Assembly (NCBI RefSeq): GCF_021228295.1
Contig: NZ_JAJQPD010000008.1
Span: 124,001 to 188,000, forward strand
DNA from: Agromyces humatus
Lineage (GTDB): Bacteria; Actinomycetota; Actinomycetes; Actinomycetales; Microbacteriaceae
DNA length: 64,000 bases
Direction: 5' to 3'
Shown here in pieces: positions 52,364 to 60,108 of this stretch. The position numbers and the translations under genes are program-made. The notes under the pieces were generated by a model that was given only the letters and a program-made list of their open reading frames with translations, made no database searches and was not told the origin of the DNA. Position 1 is the stretch's first letter. Every line of letters starts with the position of its first letter.

Positions 52364-52660
52364 ATGGAGGAACCGGGCCGCGAGCGACTCTCGCGCCGGC
52401 GACCGGCGTGGCTGGTCGCGGGCGTGGTCGGCGCGCTCGTCGTGCTCGGCATCCTCGGGGTCTCCAATGCGCTCGCGGTCGCCGACTCGAGGGGTACGCA
52501 GCAGCAGATCGCGCCGGTGGTCGGCGGCACGCCGACGCCGTCGCCCTCAGCGCCCCCGGTCGACCCCGCTCCGTCGCCAGACCCGGCTCCGGTGCCCGCC
52601 CCGCCTCCGGTCGATATTGACGACGATGACGACGACGATGCCGACGACCTCGACGACTGA
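52364..52660 (+). CDS. Small single-pass membrane protein with Asp-rich tail
   Basis: A 98-aa protein: basic N-terminus (GRERLSRRRPAW), one helix (~17-40, LVAGVVGALVVLGILGVSNALAV), a Thr/Pro/Ser linker and an extreme acidic tail (DIDDDDDDDADDLDD). The tail would sit outside the cell and could bind cations. It is convergent with the response regulator gene and has a candidate regulatory site upstream, so it may be a target or sensor-associated protein of that two-component system. No family recognised. Confidence 0.6.
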   Translation: MEEPGRERLSRRRPAWLVAGVVGALVVLGILGVSNALAVADSRGTQQQIAPVVGGTPTPSPSAPPVDPAPSPDPAPVPAPPPVDIDDDDDDDADDLDD

Positions 52661-52669
52661 CGGCCCCGG

Positions 52670-53326
52670 TCAGCTCAGGCGATAGCCCATTCCTCGAACG
52701 GTCTCGATGCGCCCGCGACCGAGCTTGCCGCGCAGGTAGCGCACATACACGTCGACGACGTTCGAGCCGGGGTCGAAGTCGTAGCCCCAGACGCGACTGA
52801 GCAGTTGCTCGCGGCTGAGCACTTGGCCGGGATGGCGGAAGAACTCGGCCGCGAGCGCGAACTCGCGGGCCGACAGGTCGACATGCGTGCCGTCGACCGT
52901 GACCCGGCGCGTGTGCAGGTCGAGCACGAGGCCGCCGTGCTCGAGCCTGGTGGCGGATTCGGCCGGGGCATCGTTGATGCGCAGCCGGATGCGGGCAAGC
53001 AGTTCGTCGAACCGGAACGGCTTCGGCATGTAGTCGTTCGCCCCGCCCGAGAGGCCCGCGACCGTGTCGTGCCCCGAGGTGCGCGCGGTCAGGATGATCA
53101 CGGGCAGGGTCGATCCTCGGCCGCGCAGCTGTTCGAGCACCGTGAACCCGTCCATGCCCGGCAGGCCGATGTCGAGCACCATGAGGGCGTGGTCGCCGCT
53201 CAGGCCGAGTTCGAGCGCCGTGGGTCCGTCGGCGGCGCGCTGCGTCGTGAACCCGGCGGCGCGCAGGCCCTTCTCGACGAAGGCGGCGATGCGCTCCTCG
53301 TCTTCAGCGATGAGGATGCTGCTCAC
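52670..53326 (-). CDS. OmpR-family response regulator
   Basis: A 218-aa regulator. The receiver domain (~1-115) has acidic pair E8/D9, phospho-acceptor D52 (LMVLDIGLPGMDG), T80 and K102 (YMPKPF). The C-terminal winged-helix DNA-binding domain (~125-217) has LSAREFALAAEFFRHPGQVLSREQLLSRVWGYDFDPGSNVVDVYVRYLRGKL. It overlaps the kinase gene by 4 bases (kinase upstream stop at 53323; regulator start at 53326 lies before it), so the order is kinase promoter first, then coupled expression as a pair. The signal is unknown. Confidence 0.93.
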   Translation of the reverse strand: MSSILIAEDEERIAAFVEKGLRAAGFTTQRAADGPTALELGLSGDHALMVLDIGLPGMDGFTVLEQLRGRGSTLPVIILTARTSGHDTVAGLSGGANDYMPKPFRFDELLARIRLRINDAPAESATRLEHGGLVLDLHTRRVTVDGTHVDLSAREFALAAEFFRHPGQVLSREQLLSRVWGYDFDPGSNVVDVYVRYLRGKLGRGRIETVRGMGYRLS

Positions 53327-54765
53327 GGAGCCTCCGCCTTCGCGGGGCCGTCGACCGGGAGGACGAGCGTGAACGTCGCCCCGAACCCCGGGGTGCTCGC
53401 GAGTTCGACGCGCCCACCGTGGGTTCGCGCGATCGCCTGCACGATGGAGAGGCCGAGGCCGGAGCCCTTCACCCCGCGGCCGACGTCGACCCTGCGGAAT
53501 CGTTCGAACACGGCGGACTGCGCCTCCTTCGGGATTCCCGGGCCACGATCGGCGACCGAGAAGTCGACGGTCGACTCCCCGTCGCCGACGTCAACGATAC
53601 GGCTCCCGATCGTGAGGTCGCCCCCGCCATGGGTCGTGGCGTTCGTCGCGAGTTGCAGCAACGCCTGCGTGACCCGGGCCGAGTCGAGCACCGCCGTGCC
53701 CGCGGCGATCGGCCCCTCCGCGACCTCGGCGCCCTCGATCGCCTGGGCCTTGGCGATGACGTTGCGGGTCAGGGCTGCGACATCCGTCGGTTCGAGCGCG
53801 AGGTCACGCAGGGAGCCGGCCTGCTGCGCACTCGAGATGTCGGCGACCAGGTCGGCCATGCGGTCGAGCTCGTCGATGGCGAGCGTGCGCGTCTCGGCGA
53901 CGTCGGCCGGCGAGTTCGGATCGAGCAGTTCGAGGTGCCCGCGGACGATGGTGATCGGCGTCTTGAGCTCGTGCCCGACGTCGTCGAGCAGTCGGCGCTG
54001 ACCCTCGAGCGCACTGTCGAGGCGGTCGAGCATGTCGTTGAAGGTGCGAGCCAGTTGCGAGACGTCGTCGTTGCCCTGCACCTCGACGCGGTCGCTCGAC
54101 GCGGTTGCCGTGATGCGTTCCGCGGTCTCGCGGAGGCGGCGGATCGGGGCGAGCAGGCGCCCCGAGACCAGCCAGCCGACCAGTGCCGCGGCGATGATCG
54201 TGATCACGGCGGCGATGTTGAACGTGCCCGCCGCCGCATCGAGGTCGGCGAGCGAGCCGCGCAGGTCGTATGCGGCGAGGAAGATGCCCTGCTGCGGGTC
54301 GTCGGCGAGTCGTACCGGCGTGGCGATGTAGCGCAGCACGCGGTCGCCTTCGACATAGGTGCCCACGACGACGCGCTCGCCCGACGTCTCGTCGACGACC
54401 CGCGTGACGAGCCCGGGGAAGCTGTCGAGCGGCGCATCGACGTGCACCCCGGGCACGAGCGCGGCCTGGCCGTCGATGATTCCGAGCGTGCCCTCGTTGC
54501 GGTCGGGGTTGATCTGCTGCACGACCGCGCGCAGCGCCTGGTCGAGACCGCTCCACTGGCCCTCGGTGACGACGATCCGCACGTTCTCGACCGTCGTCGT
54601 CAGGCGATCGTCGACGTTCGCGAGGATGCGCTCGCGCTGGAGGATGTGCGCGAACGAACCGGCGAGGAGGATTCCGATCGCGGCGACGAGCACGACGACC
54701 CCGACGATGCGCACACGAACCGAGAGCGACCGCCGTCGCGGCGTCATCGAGTCGGTCGGGCTCAT
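53323..54765 (-). CDS. Membrane sensor histidine kinase
   Basis: A 480-aa kinase partner of the OmpR-type regulator; its stop overlaps the regulator start. Helix 1 is at ~17-38 (VRIVGVVVLVAAIGILLAGSF), an outside sensor region spans ~40-178, helix 2 is at ~180-200 (FNIAAVITIIAAALVGWLV), and HAMP at ~200-255. HisKA carries the phospho-acceptor His in LDDVGHELKTPITIV (~264). HATPase_c follows with N box LLQLATNATTH, G1 DRGPGIP and G2 GSGLGLSIV. A TGAGAAAGCTCTCA palindrome 63-76 bases upstream suggests autoregulation. Confidence 0.94.
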   Translation of the reverse strand: MSPTDSMTPRRRSLSVRVRIVGVVVLVAAIGILLAGSFAHILQRERILANVDDRLTTTVENVRIVVTEGQWSGLDQALRAVVQQINPDRNEGTLGIIDGQAALVPGVHVDAPLDSFPGLVTRVVDETSGERVVVGTYVEGDRVLRYIATPVRLADDPQQGIFLAAYDLRGSLADLDAAAGTFNIAAVITIIAAALVGWLVSGRLLAPIRRLRETAERITATASSDRVEVQGNDDVSQLARTFNDMLDRLDSALEGQRRLLDDVGHELKTPITIVRGHLELLDPNSPADVAETRTLAIDELDRMADLVADISSAQQAGSLRDLALEPTDVAALTRNVIAKAQAIEGAEVAEGPIAAGTAVLDSARVTQALLQLATNATTHGGGDLTIGSRIVDVGDGESTVDFSVADRGPGIPKEAQSAVFERFRRVDVGRGVKGSGLGLSIVQAIARTHGGRVELASTPGFGATFTLVLPVDGPAKAEAP

Positions 54766-54827
54766 CCGTTCATTATTCCCGGCCCGCCTCCGCGTCCCAT
54801 CAGATCGGATGTCCCGCCCGCGGCTTA

Positions 54828-54841
54828 TGAGAAAGCTCTCA
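54828..54841. promoter_or_regulatory. TGAGAAAGCTCTCA site between kinase and phosphotransferase genes
   Basis: A 6-2-6 palindrome with one mismatch, between the divergent starts of the histidine kinase (54765) and the phosphotransferase (54887). GGATGTCCCGC precedes it by ~20 bases, as also at 52290 before the 52309 site. Confidence 0.5.
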
Positions 54842-54886
54842 CATCCGGCTCATCCGCGACTCCTTTGCGCCGAATGGAATGAACGC

Positions 54887-56095
54887 GTGCAGAACCGTGT
54901 CGCCGAACTGGTCGCCGAGGCCGTGGCCGAGGGTGGCGAGCCCGTGCGTTCGTCACGGGTCGTCTCGGCCGAGGTGTCCGACGACGCTCGCCTCACCGCG
55001 GTGTCGGTGGGACTCGACGGCGCCGACGACCGGCTCTACTACGTGCGCGAGCCCGCCGACGGCGGACTGCCGCAACTCTGGCTGCACCCCGACGACCCGC
55101 GGCTGCCTGCGCTGCAGGCGGTCGCGTTCCCGCACGCCGTGAGCATCATGCTCGAGCGGATGTCGCTGCCGACGACCCTCGAATCGCTCGAGCTGCTCGC
55201 GTACCGGCCGGGCCGCCGGGCGGTCGCCCGCGTCGTGGCAGGCGGGCGGCAGTTCTGGCTCAAGGTCGTGCGCCCGACGCGAGTGGAGCGCATCGTCGCG
55301 GCCCACCGTGCACTCGAGGAGCAGGGTCTCCCGGTGCCGCGGCTCATCTCGTGGTCGCCCGCCGGCCTGCTGGTGCTCGGCGCCGCCGAGGGCGTGCCGA
55401 TGGCCGACGTCACGCGCACCGCGTCGGCTGAGGCCGTCATCGCGGCGGTCGACCGGATGCGCGCGGCATTCGCCCTCACTCCGCTCGAGGAGCCGGTTCG
55501 CTCCATCGTGCGGGGTCGAAGCGCCTGGTACGCGAGCGTGCTCGGCGGCACTTCCACCGAGCTCGGGGAGCGCGCAGGAAGGCTCGCGCTCTGGGTCGAC
55601 TGGCGGGAGGGGCCGGTTGCGACATCCGTCGCCGTGCATGGCGACCTGCACCTCGGCCAGCTGTTCGCATGCTCCGCCGAGGACCCGACCGTCGTGGGCG
55701 TCATCGACGTCGACACCGCGGGAATCGGCGACCCCGCCGACGACTCGGCCGCGTTCATCTCGAATGCACTGGCGGCGTCGGGTCTCAACGCCGACGCCGA
55801 CGATGCGGGCCGGCTCGCGGAGATCGCCCGGCAGGCCTTCCGCGCTTGGGCCGTCGACCGGCTCGATGATCCCACGATGGCCGAGCGCGTACGCCTCTCG
55901 CTGGTCGAGCACCTGCTCGCGCAGGCCGCACAGCTCGCGGATCGCGACAGCCGCATCGAGCTCGCCTCTCGCTTGCTGGCGACCGCAGAGTCGGTTGTCG
56001 CGGGCCGCGGACTCGAACTCGTCGGGGCGGGTCGCGCAGATGAGAGCCCTCTCAGATCGGTCTCCTCGTCGCCTCATCGCGACCCGAGAGTCTGA
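54887..56095 (+). CDS. Aminoglycoside phosphotransferase-family protein
   Basis: A 402-aa kinase-like protein of the APH fold. The N-lobe Lys is in GRRAVARVVAGGRQFWLKVVRP (~105-127). The catalytic loop is VHGDLHLGQLFAC (~248-260) and the metal motif VIDVDTAGIGDPADD (~273-287). This kind of protein phosphorylates small molecules; no evidence points to antibiotics. GTG 54887 stands six bases behind TGGAAT and is taken as leaderless; an upstream ATG 54827 would put the regulatory palindrome inside the coding sequence. Confidence 0.75.
   Translation: MQNRVAELVAEAVAEGGEPVRSSRVVSAEVSDDARLTAVSVGLDGADDRLYYVREPADGGLPQLWLHPDDPRLPALQAVAFPHAVSIMLERMSLPTTLESLELLAYRPGRRAVARVVAGGRQFWLKVVRPTRVERIVAAHRALEEQGLPVPRLISWSPAGLLVLGAAEGVPMADVTRTASAEAVIAAVDRMRAAFALTPLEEPVRSIVRGRSAWYASVLGGTSTELGERAGRLALWVDWREGPVATSVAVHGDLHLGQLFACSAEDPTVVGVIDVDTAGIGDPADDSAAFISNALAASGLNADADDAGRLAEIARQAFRAWAVDRLDDPTMAERVRLSLVEHLLAQAAQLADRDSRIELASRLLATAESVVAGRGLELVGAGRADESPLRSVSSSPHRDPRV
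56041..56054 (+). promoter_or_regulatory. TGAGAGCCCTCTCA site upstream of the Ser/Pro-rich exported protein
   Basis: A perfect 6-2-6 palindrome, 113 bases before ATG 56167, in the last codons of the phosphotransferase gene. It is the best copy of the motif found around the two-component system. Confidence 0.5.
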
Positions 56096-56166
56096 AGAAC
56101 GTCACAACCCGGCGGGCCACCCGCCCCGAATCCGGCGGGACTGCCGCCATACGAAAGAAGGACAGC

Positions 56167-56541
56167 ATGCACGCGAAGAAGTGGATCATCATCGGCGCGG
56201 CCGGCACCCTCGGCCTCGGCATCCTCGCAGGCGGAGCGGCGGCAGTGGCCGACACGCTCGACCTGCGCGACGTGCAGGGCGGAATCAGCTCGGTGCAGCC
56301 CGTCGTGAGCAACAACGGCACCTCGACCGACGGCACCTCGACCGACGGCACGCAGGACGCGGTTGCGCCCACTTCGTCCCCGGTCTCGACGCAGAGCCCG
56401 GCATCTCCGATGTCGACGCCGAGCCCGGTCTCGCCGGTCTCGACGCCGAGCCCCGTCTCGGCGGTCTCTGCGCAGAGCCCCGTCAGCGCGCAGAGCGCTG
56501 CGTCGACGGCCTCGGTCGCGTCGGCCGACTCGCCCAACTGA
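56167..56541 (+). CDS. Small exported Ser/Pro-rich protein
   Basis: A 124-aa protein with an N-terminal signal/anchor (KKWIIIGAAGTLGLGILAGGAAAVA, ~4-28), a short conserved-looking segment (DTLDLRDVQGGISSVQPVVSNNG) and a low-complexity tail of S-P-V-S repeats (STPSPVSPVSTPSPVSAVSA). ATG 56167 follows GAAAGAAGGA. Function unknown; surface-exposed and probably O-glycosylated by analogy. It may be regulated by the nearby two-component system. Confidence 0.7.
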   Translation: MHAKKWIIIGAAGTLGLGILAGGAAAVADTLDLRDVQGGISSVQPVVSNNGTSTDGTSTDGTQDAVAPTSSPVSTQSPASPMSTPSPVSPVSTPSPVSAVSAQSPVSAQSAASTASVASADSPN

Positions 56542-56562
56542 CCCGCCGCGTCACGACTGACG

Positions 56563-56596
56563 GCGCCCGCCCCGGATCCGATCCGAGGGCGGGCGC
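56563..56596 (+). terminator. Terminator hairpin after the Ser/Pro-rich gene
   Basis: GCGCCCGCCC (56563-56572) and GGGCGGGCGC (56587-56596) form a perfect 10-bp stem with a 14-base loop that itself contains GGATCCGATCC. Confidence 0.75.
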
Positions 56597-56743
56597 GGTC
56601 GCGTGCGCTGTCGCCGCGATGGCACCCGTACTGGGGGTGCCGCACTCAGTGACAGCACCGAGCCGCGGGTGCCCGCGCAGGGCCACGGTGGGAGATGGCG
56701 TGCCACGAGGCTACGCCGCTCGAATCCTCACCGAAGGGACACC

Positions 56744-57175
56744 ATGTTCTCCAGAATGCTGACCAACGTGGGCGCCGGGGTCGCGCTCGCCGCGGCGCTG
56801 GCGCTCGGCACCGGTGCCGCCGCGTACGCGCACGAGTGTTACAACGCCAACCGCTCCGAGCAGGGCAACGCGAGTGCCGGCTCGAACTCGAAGGCGTGGT
56901 TCACGCTCGTCGTCGCCGACGCGATCCAGGGCGACGCCGATGCCGGGTTCATCACCCAGGAGCAGGCGGACTGCATCACGGCGGAGTACGCCACGACCGG
57001 CGCACCCGCTTCGTTCACGATCAAGGTCAAGGGCGCCGTGGGACAGGACGGCACGATCGGACTGCACAACCCGAACCTCTCCCACGCCACCGACGGCCAG
57101 GGCATCGACCACGCGTTCGCCGCCTACGGCGAGCAGATCTTCGGAAGCTACGCCGCCTGCGGCGTGGAGTTCTGA
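56744..57175 (+). CDS. Secreted hypothetical protein
   Basis: A 143-aa exported protein. The signal peptide is ~1-30 (VGAGVALAAALALGTGAAAYA, cut before HECYN). The mature part begins HECYNANRSEQGNASAGSNSKAW and has three cysteines (CYN, DCI, ACG). It resembles uncharacterised exported proteins of other actinobacteria sharing the HEC-x-NRSxQG start. ATG 56744 follows GAAGGG. Confidence 0.7.
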   Translation: MFSRMLTNVGAGVALAAALALGTGAAAYAHECYNANRSEQGNASAGSNSKAWFTLVVADAIQGDADAGFITQEQADCITAEYATTGAPASFTIKVKGAVGQDGTIGLHNPNLSHATDGQGIDHAFAAYGEQIFGSYAACGVEF

Positions 57176-57201
57176 GCCCACCACGGATCGATTCTCGGTC
57201 G

Positions 57202-57243
57202 CGAACGACGCCCCGCACGCCGACGCGTGCGGGGCGTCGTTCG
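57202..57243 (+). terminator. Strong terminator hairpin
   Basis: CGAACGACGCCCCGCACGC (57202-57220) and its exact complement (57225-57243) form a perfect 19-bp stem with a CGAC loop, 26 bases after the secreted-protein stop. Confidence 0.88.
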
Positions 57244-57324
57244 ATCATCGCCGGGATCCGATTCGGACCGACACCTTCGTAGGGGCTGGCCCGTCGTCGC
57301 AATGCGGATGTCGCAGGCCCCGGA

Positions 57325-57330
57325 TAGGGT
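57325..57330 (+). promoter_or_regulatory. -10 box of leaderless promoter for the MmcQ-like gene
   Basis: TAGGGT, then six bases, then GTG 57337. Confidence 0.55.
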
Positions 57331-57336
57331 GACGGC

Positions 57337-57735
57337 GTGGAGCATCCCGAGGTGGTCGATCCGCGGCACCCGCTCATCGAGCGCGTGCGAGTGATCTGCC
57401 TCGCGCTCCCCGAGTCCGTCGAGGTGAAGGCGTGGGGCCGGCCGACCTTCCGTGCTCGCAAGCCGATCTTCGTGCACGTCGCGGCCACGATGGAGCGGCC
57501 ACTCTCGATCGTGGTCAAGACCGACCCCGACGAGCACCGCGCACTCGTCGAAGACGGCCGGTTCTACGGAGTGCCCTACTACGATCGCGCCCGATGGATC
57601 GGCGCCGACCTCGACGCGCCCGACACCGACTGGCAACTGCTCGCCGAACTCATCGAGACGTCGTATCGCCAGGTGGCGAACCGCAGGCAGCTCGCCGCGC
57701 TCGATGCGCTGCGTCCCGATCATGCAGCTGGCTGA
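57337..57735 (+). CDS. MmcQ/YjbR family protein
   Basis: A 132-aa protein of the MmcQ/YjbR (CyaY-like fold) family: ICLALPESVEVKAWGRPTFRARKPIFVHV, then RALVEDGRFYGVPYYDRARWIGADLD and LAELIETSYRQVANRRQLAAL. The fold binds nucleic acid or proteins; its role is unsettled. GTG 57337 is leaderless. It is the last chromosomal gene before the tRNA-Arg integration site. Confidence 0.85.
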   Translation: MEHPEVVDPRHPLIERVRVICLALPESVEVKAWGRPTFRARKPIFVHVAATMERPLSIVVKTDPDEHRALVEDGRFYGVPYYDRARWIGADLDAPDTDWQLLAELIETSYRQVANRRQLAALDALRPDHAAG

Positions 57736-57775
57736 GGCATCCGGTCAGGCCGCCCGAGCGACGCGACGGCTTCGA

Positions 57776-57805
57776 TTGGCATGATCGAAGCCGGTACGTT
57801 AGAGT
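57776..57805 (+). promoter_or_regulatory. Promoter of tRNA-Arg
   Basis: TTGGCA (57776-57781), an 18-base spacer and TAGAGT (57800-57805), 45 bases before the tRNA. Confidence 0.6.
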
Positions 57806-57850
57806 TACGTGGTTGCCTGATCGCGATCGAAGCGCCGGGCGATGTGCCAT

Positions 57851-57923
57851 GCGCCCGTAGCTCAACGGATAGAGCATCTGACTACGGATCAGAAGGTTGG
57901 GGGTTCGAATCCCTCCGGGCGCA
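57851..57923 (+). tRNA. tRNA-Arg(ACG), likely integration site
   Basis: A 73-nt cloverleaf: acceptor GCGCCCG/CGGGCGC, anticodon arm TCTGA-CTACGGA-TCAGA with anticodon ACG, T-arm GGGGGTTCGAATCCCTC. CCA is not encoded. A phage integrase gene points at its 3' end 64 bases away, so the tRNA 3' half is the probable attachment core (attL). The matching attR would be beyond the right edge. Confidence 0.96.
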
Positions 57924-57942
57924 CACTGGTTGAGACAGTACA

Positions 57943-57985
57943 GGCCCCGAATCACGCGGATCTCGCGAGAGTCGGGGTCTTTGTC
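57943..57985 (+). terminator. Terminator-like hairpin after tRNA-Arg
   Basis: CCCCGA (57945-57950) and TCGGGG (57972-57977) enclose an inner CGCG/CGCG stem, followed by TCTTTGTCGTT. It could end the tRNA transcript and, on the other strand, the integrase transcript. Confidence 0.5.
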
Positions 57986-57987
57986 GT

Positions 57988-59223
57988 TCATCGCTCGGCC
58001 TCCTGTGTGTGCAGTGTGTGTGCACCGGCGCTCTTCACTGGCACGAGCGCGGCGGTCGACTCGGCTGCATGGCGCGACGCCGACCCGATCAAGTGCGAGC
58101 AGATGTCGCCGGTGATCGAGACCGACGAGTGGCCGAGCCGCTTCGACACGATCGCGATATCGGTGCCGGCGGCGATCATGAGCGAGGCGTTCTCGTGGCG
58201 CTGGCCGTGGAACGTCATCTTCGGCAGGCCAGCCTCGACGCGTAGCTTGTCGAACAGGCGTGACGCGTACTGCGGGCGCAGGGGCTGCCCGTCCTCGTAC
58301 GTGAAGACGTAGCCGGTCTCGGTGTACGCGTCGCCCCAGTCCGCAGCCTCCTCTTGTTGCGCGAGCCTCCAGCGTACGAGCGCGCCGCTCGAGCGGTCGT
58401 CGAGATCGACAGTGCGGCGGCCGGCGCGGGTCTTCGGTGCAGCCTCGACGATCTCGGTTCCCGCCTGGATGCGGTTGTTCCGCACGGTGACCGCGCGACG
58501 GGTCATGTCGACGTCCGTCCAGCGCAGGCCGAGCAGCTCGCCGCGGCGCATGCCCGTGAACATCGCGAGTTCGAACAGCGCAGAGAGTCGGTGCCCCGCG
58601 GCGACGTCGAGGAACTCGCCTACCTGCGCTGGCTCCCACACCTCGAGCTCCTTCTTCGACACGGCCGGGAGCTTGAGCCCCGTCGCGGGGTTGTGGTCGA
58701 TCAGGTTCTCCTCGGCCGCTGAGCGGAGCGAGCCCTGCACGACGGCGACGATGCGGCGAACGGTCGTGGCGCCGCGGCCGTCGTCGAGCAGCTGCTTGAT
58801 GAATGCGTTGACGTGGAAGCGGCGAACCTCCGAGAGTGGGACGCTACCGAGCGGTGAGGGTGCGATGTCGAGTTCGACGTATCGCCGGTAGTTCACCATG
58901 GTGGAGGCTTTCAGGCCGCGCCCGGTCTTCTGGTGGTGGTCGAGCCAGCGAAGGATGTACGCCCCGTACAGCTCACGGGTGGGGGCGACGTACGTGCCAC
59001 GGTCGAGCTTCACGGCGGCCTCGTTGCGGGCCTTCTGCGCGGCCTGCTTCGAGGCGAAGCCGCCCTGTCGCACCTGGCGCCGCTTCCCCGTGATCGGGTC
59101 CGTACCGGCGGCGAGGTAGAACGCCCACGCGCCGTGCTTAGGGTTCTCGAGCTTCGGGCAGCGGTTCCCGAGGGTCTTGCCGTGCTCGTCGCGGCATCCG
59201 CACCTGCGGTACACGTCAGCCAT
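57988..59223 (-). CDS. int: Phage integrase (tyrosine recombinase) with Cys at the catalytic Tyr position
   Basis: A 411-aa site-specific recombinase. The N-terminal arm-binding region contains a Cys/His-rich start (RRCGCRDEHGKTLGNRCPKL), the SAM-like core-binding domain is at ~85-190 (YGAYILRWLDHH) and the catalytic domain at ~205-395. The first Arg is in MFTGMRRGELLGL (~233), the HxxR box in FHGQRHENAS (~345) and LGHSSVSIT precedes the nucleophile site. There the usual D-x-Y-S-H is GDICSHL, with Cys375 (codon TGC, 58101-58099) where Tyr (TAC) is expected. Unless another Tyr serves, strand cleavage should be lost. ATG 59223 has AGGA upstream. Confidence 0.93.
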   Translation of the reverse strand: MADVYRRCGCRDEHGKTLGNRCPKLENPKHGAWAFYLAAGTDPITGKRRQVRQGGFASKQAAQKARNEAAVKLDRGTYVAPTRELYGAYILRWLDHHQKTGRGLKASTMVNYRRYVELDIAPSPLGSVPLSEVRRFHVNAFIKQLLDDGRGATTVRRIVAVVQGSLRSAAEENLIDHNPATGLKLPAVSKKELEVWEPAQVGEFLDVAAGHRLSALFELAMFTGMRRGELLGLRWTDVDMTRRAVTVRNNRIQAGTEIVEAAPKTRAGRRTVDLDDRSSGALVRWRLAQQEEAADWGDAYTETGYVFTYEDGQPLRPQYASRLFDKLRVEAGLPKMTFHGQRHENASLMIAAGTDIAIVSKRLGHSSVSITGDICSHLIGSASRHAAESTAALVPVKSAGAHTLHTQEAER

Positions 59224-59241
59224 GATGATCCTTCCTCGCGC

Positions 59242-59442
59242 CTAAGGCCACTCGTCGGGCACGACGGGGTGCTCGGCGCGCTGCGCAGCCTCGATGAGGG
59301 CGACGGCGAGGTGCCGCGCCTGGTCGGGGCTGAGGTGAGCGTGCACATTCACGTTCGTGAGAATCACGCCGGCCTCGGCTCCGGTGTCGGGCTTGACCTC
59401 GAGTGGTTCGATCGCGTACCGCGGGATGAGCTTGAACGTCAT
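59242..59442 (-). CDS. Small prophage protein
   Basis: A 66-aa protein (MTFKLIPRYAIEPLEVKPD.. LSPDQARHLAVALIEAAQRAEHP). The central LSPDQARHLAVALIEAA looks like a helix common in small actinophage proteins of unknown role. ATG 59442 overlaps the stop of the upstream gene by 4 bases, as third in a coupled chain read toward the integrase. Confidence 0.6.
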   Translation of the reverse strand: MTFKLIPRYAIEPLEVKPDTGAEAGVILTNVNVHAHLSPDQARHLAVALIEAAQRAEHPVVPDEWP

Positions 59443-59741
59443 GACCCCTGCTCCCTGTTCAGCGCGGCGAGCGCGACGGCCTGTTCGAGCAGCCACGACG
59501 CGGCGGCCGCGGCTTCGCTCGCGAGCTTTCGGGCGTCGTCCACCGTGGCCTCGCTGGCCCAGTGCTCGGCGTTGATCGCGAGCTTGACCGGCTCGTCGTC
59601 GACCCGCGTGAGCGCGGCGGTCAGGTTCAAGGGGCCGACCGTGTCGGCGCTCATGTGGAAGTCGTGTTCGTTCCGGGGCCGGTGTCCGCGCGCGTCGCCC
59701 TCGCACCATGGCACCGGGCAGTCGATCCGCTCGGCGCTCAT
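59439..59741 (-). CDS. Small prophage protein, DUF6907-like
   Basis: A 100-aa protein. The N-terminus CPVPWCEGDARGHRPRNEHDFH carries two Cys and two His in a zinc-site-like pattern, followed by alternating beta segments and a C-terminal helix (ATVDDARKLASEAAAAASWLLEQAVAL). This matches the layout of DUF6907-type proteins from streptomycetes and their phages. ATG 59741 overlaps the upstream stop. Confidence 0.6.
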   Translation of the reverse strand: MSAERIDCPVPWCEGDARGHRPRNEHDFHMSADTVGPLNLTAALTRVDDEPVKLAINAEHWASEATVDDARKLASEAAAAASWLLEQAVALAALNREQGS

Positions 59742-60028
59742 GAGGTCTCCTCCGGTGCGGAGAGCGACTTCCTGAGTTCGCGGAGCTGTTCGACGAGCGT
59801 GAGGAGCAGCCCGACGCTGATCTCGTACGCCCAGTGATCCTTGTCGTTCTGCCAGATCGTCAGCGCGGCCTTGCTCCAGGGCGCGTCGGGGGAGAAGATG
59901 CCCATCTCAGGGATGGGCGCGTCGGCGGGTGCTCCGTACTCCGCGAGGATGCGACGGCCGCGCCACCCCCACGCGGGGTGTTCGAGGTGCTGGAGATCGC
60001 TGGTCGCAGGGGATACCATCGTGTTCAC
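59738..60028 (-). CDS. Small prophage protein of unknown function
   Basis: A 96-aa protein starting at GTG 60028 (VNTMVSPATSD), with AAAGGA about 11 bases upstream. Trp-rich centre (HPAWGWRGRRILAEYG, PWSKAALTIWQNDKDHW) and a C-terminal helix (LLLTLVEQLRELRKSL). No family recognised. First of three coupled genes. Confidence 0.55.
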   Translation of the reverse strand: MNTMVSPATSDLQHLEHPAWGWRGRRILAEYGAPADAPIPEMGIFSPDAPWSKAALTIWQNDKDHWAYEISVGLLLTLVEQLRELRKSLSAPEETS

Positions 60029-60062
60029 GCTCTGGGGTTCCTTTCAAGGTGATTCTGGATCT

Positions 60063-60095
60063 CGCCCTTGGCCGGGTTGCTTCCGGCCAAGGGCG
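60063..60095. terminator. Hairpin between prophage early genes
   Basis: CGCCCTTGGCCG (60063-60074) and CGGCCAAGGGCG (60084-60095) form a perfect 12-bp stem with a 9-base loop. It lies just after the stop at 60109 on the minus strand. A T-rich TCTTTCGTTTCG lies only on the plus-strand side. Confidence 0.65.
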
Positions 60096-60108
60096 TCTTT
60101 CGTTTCGG

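Noticed and set aside
54887..56095. Aminoglycoside resistance gene
   Set aside because: Only the general APH kinase fold is visible; nothing indicates antibiotic substrates.
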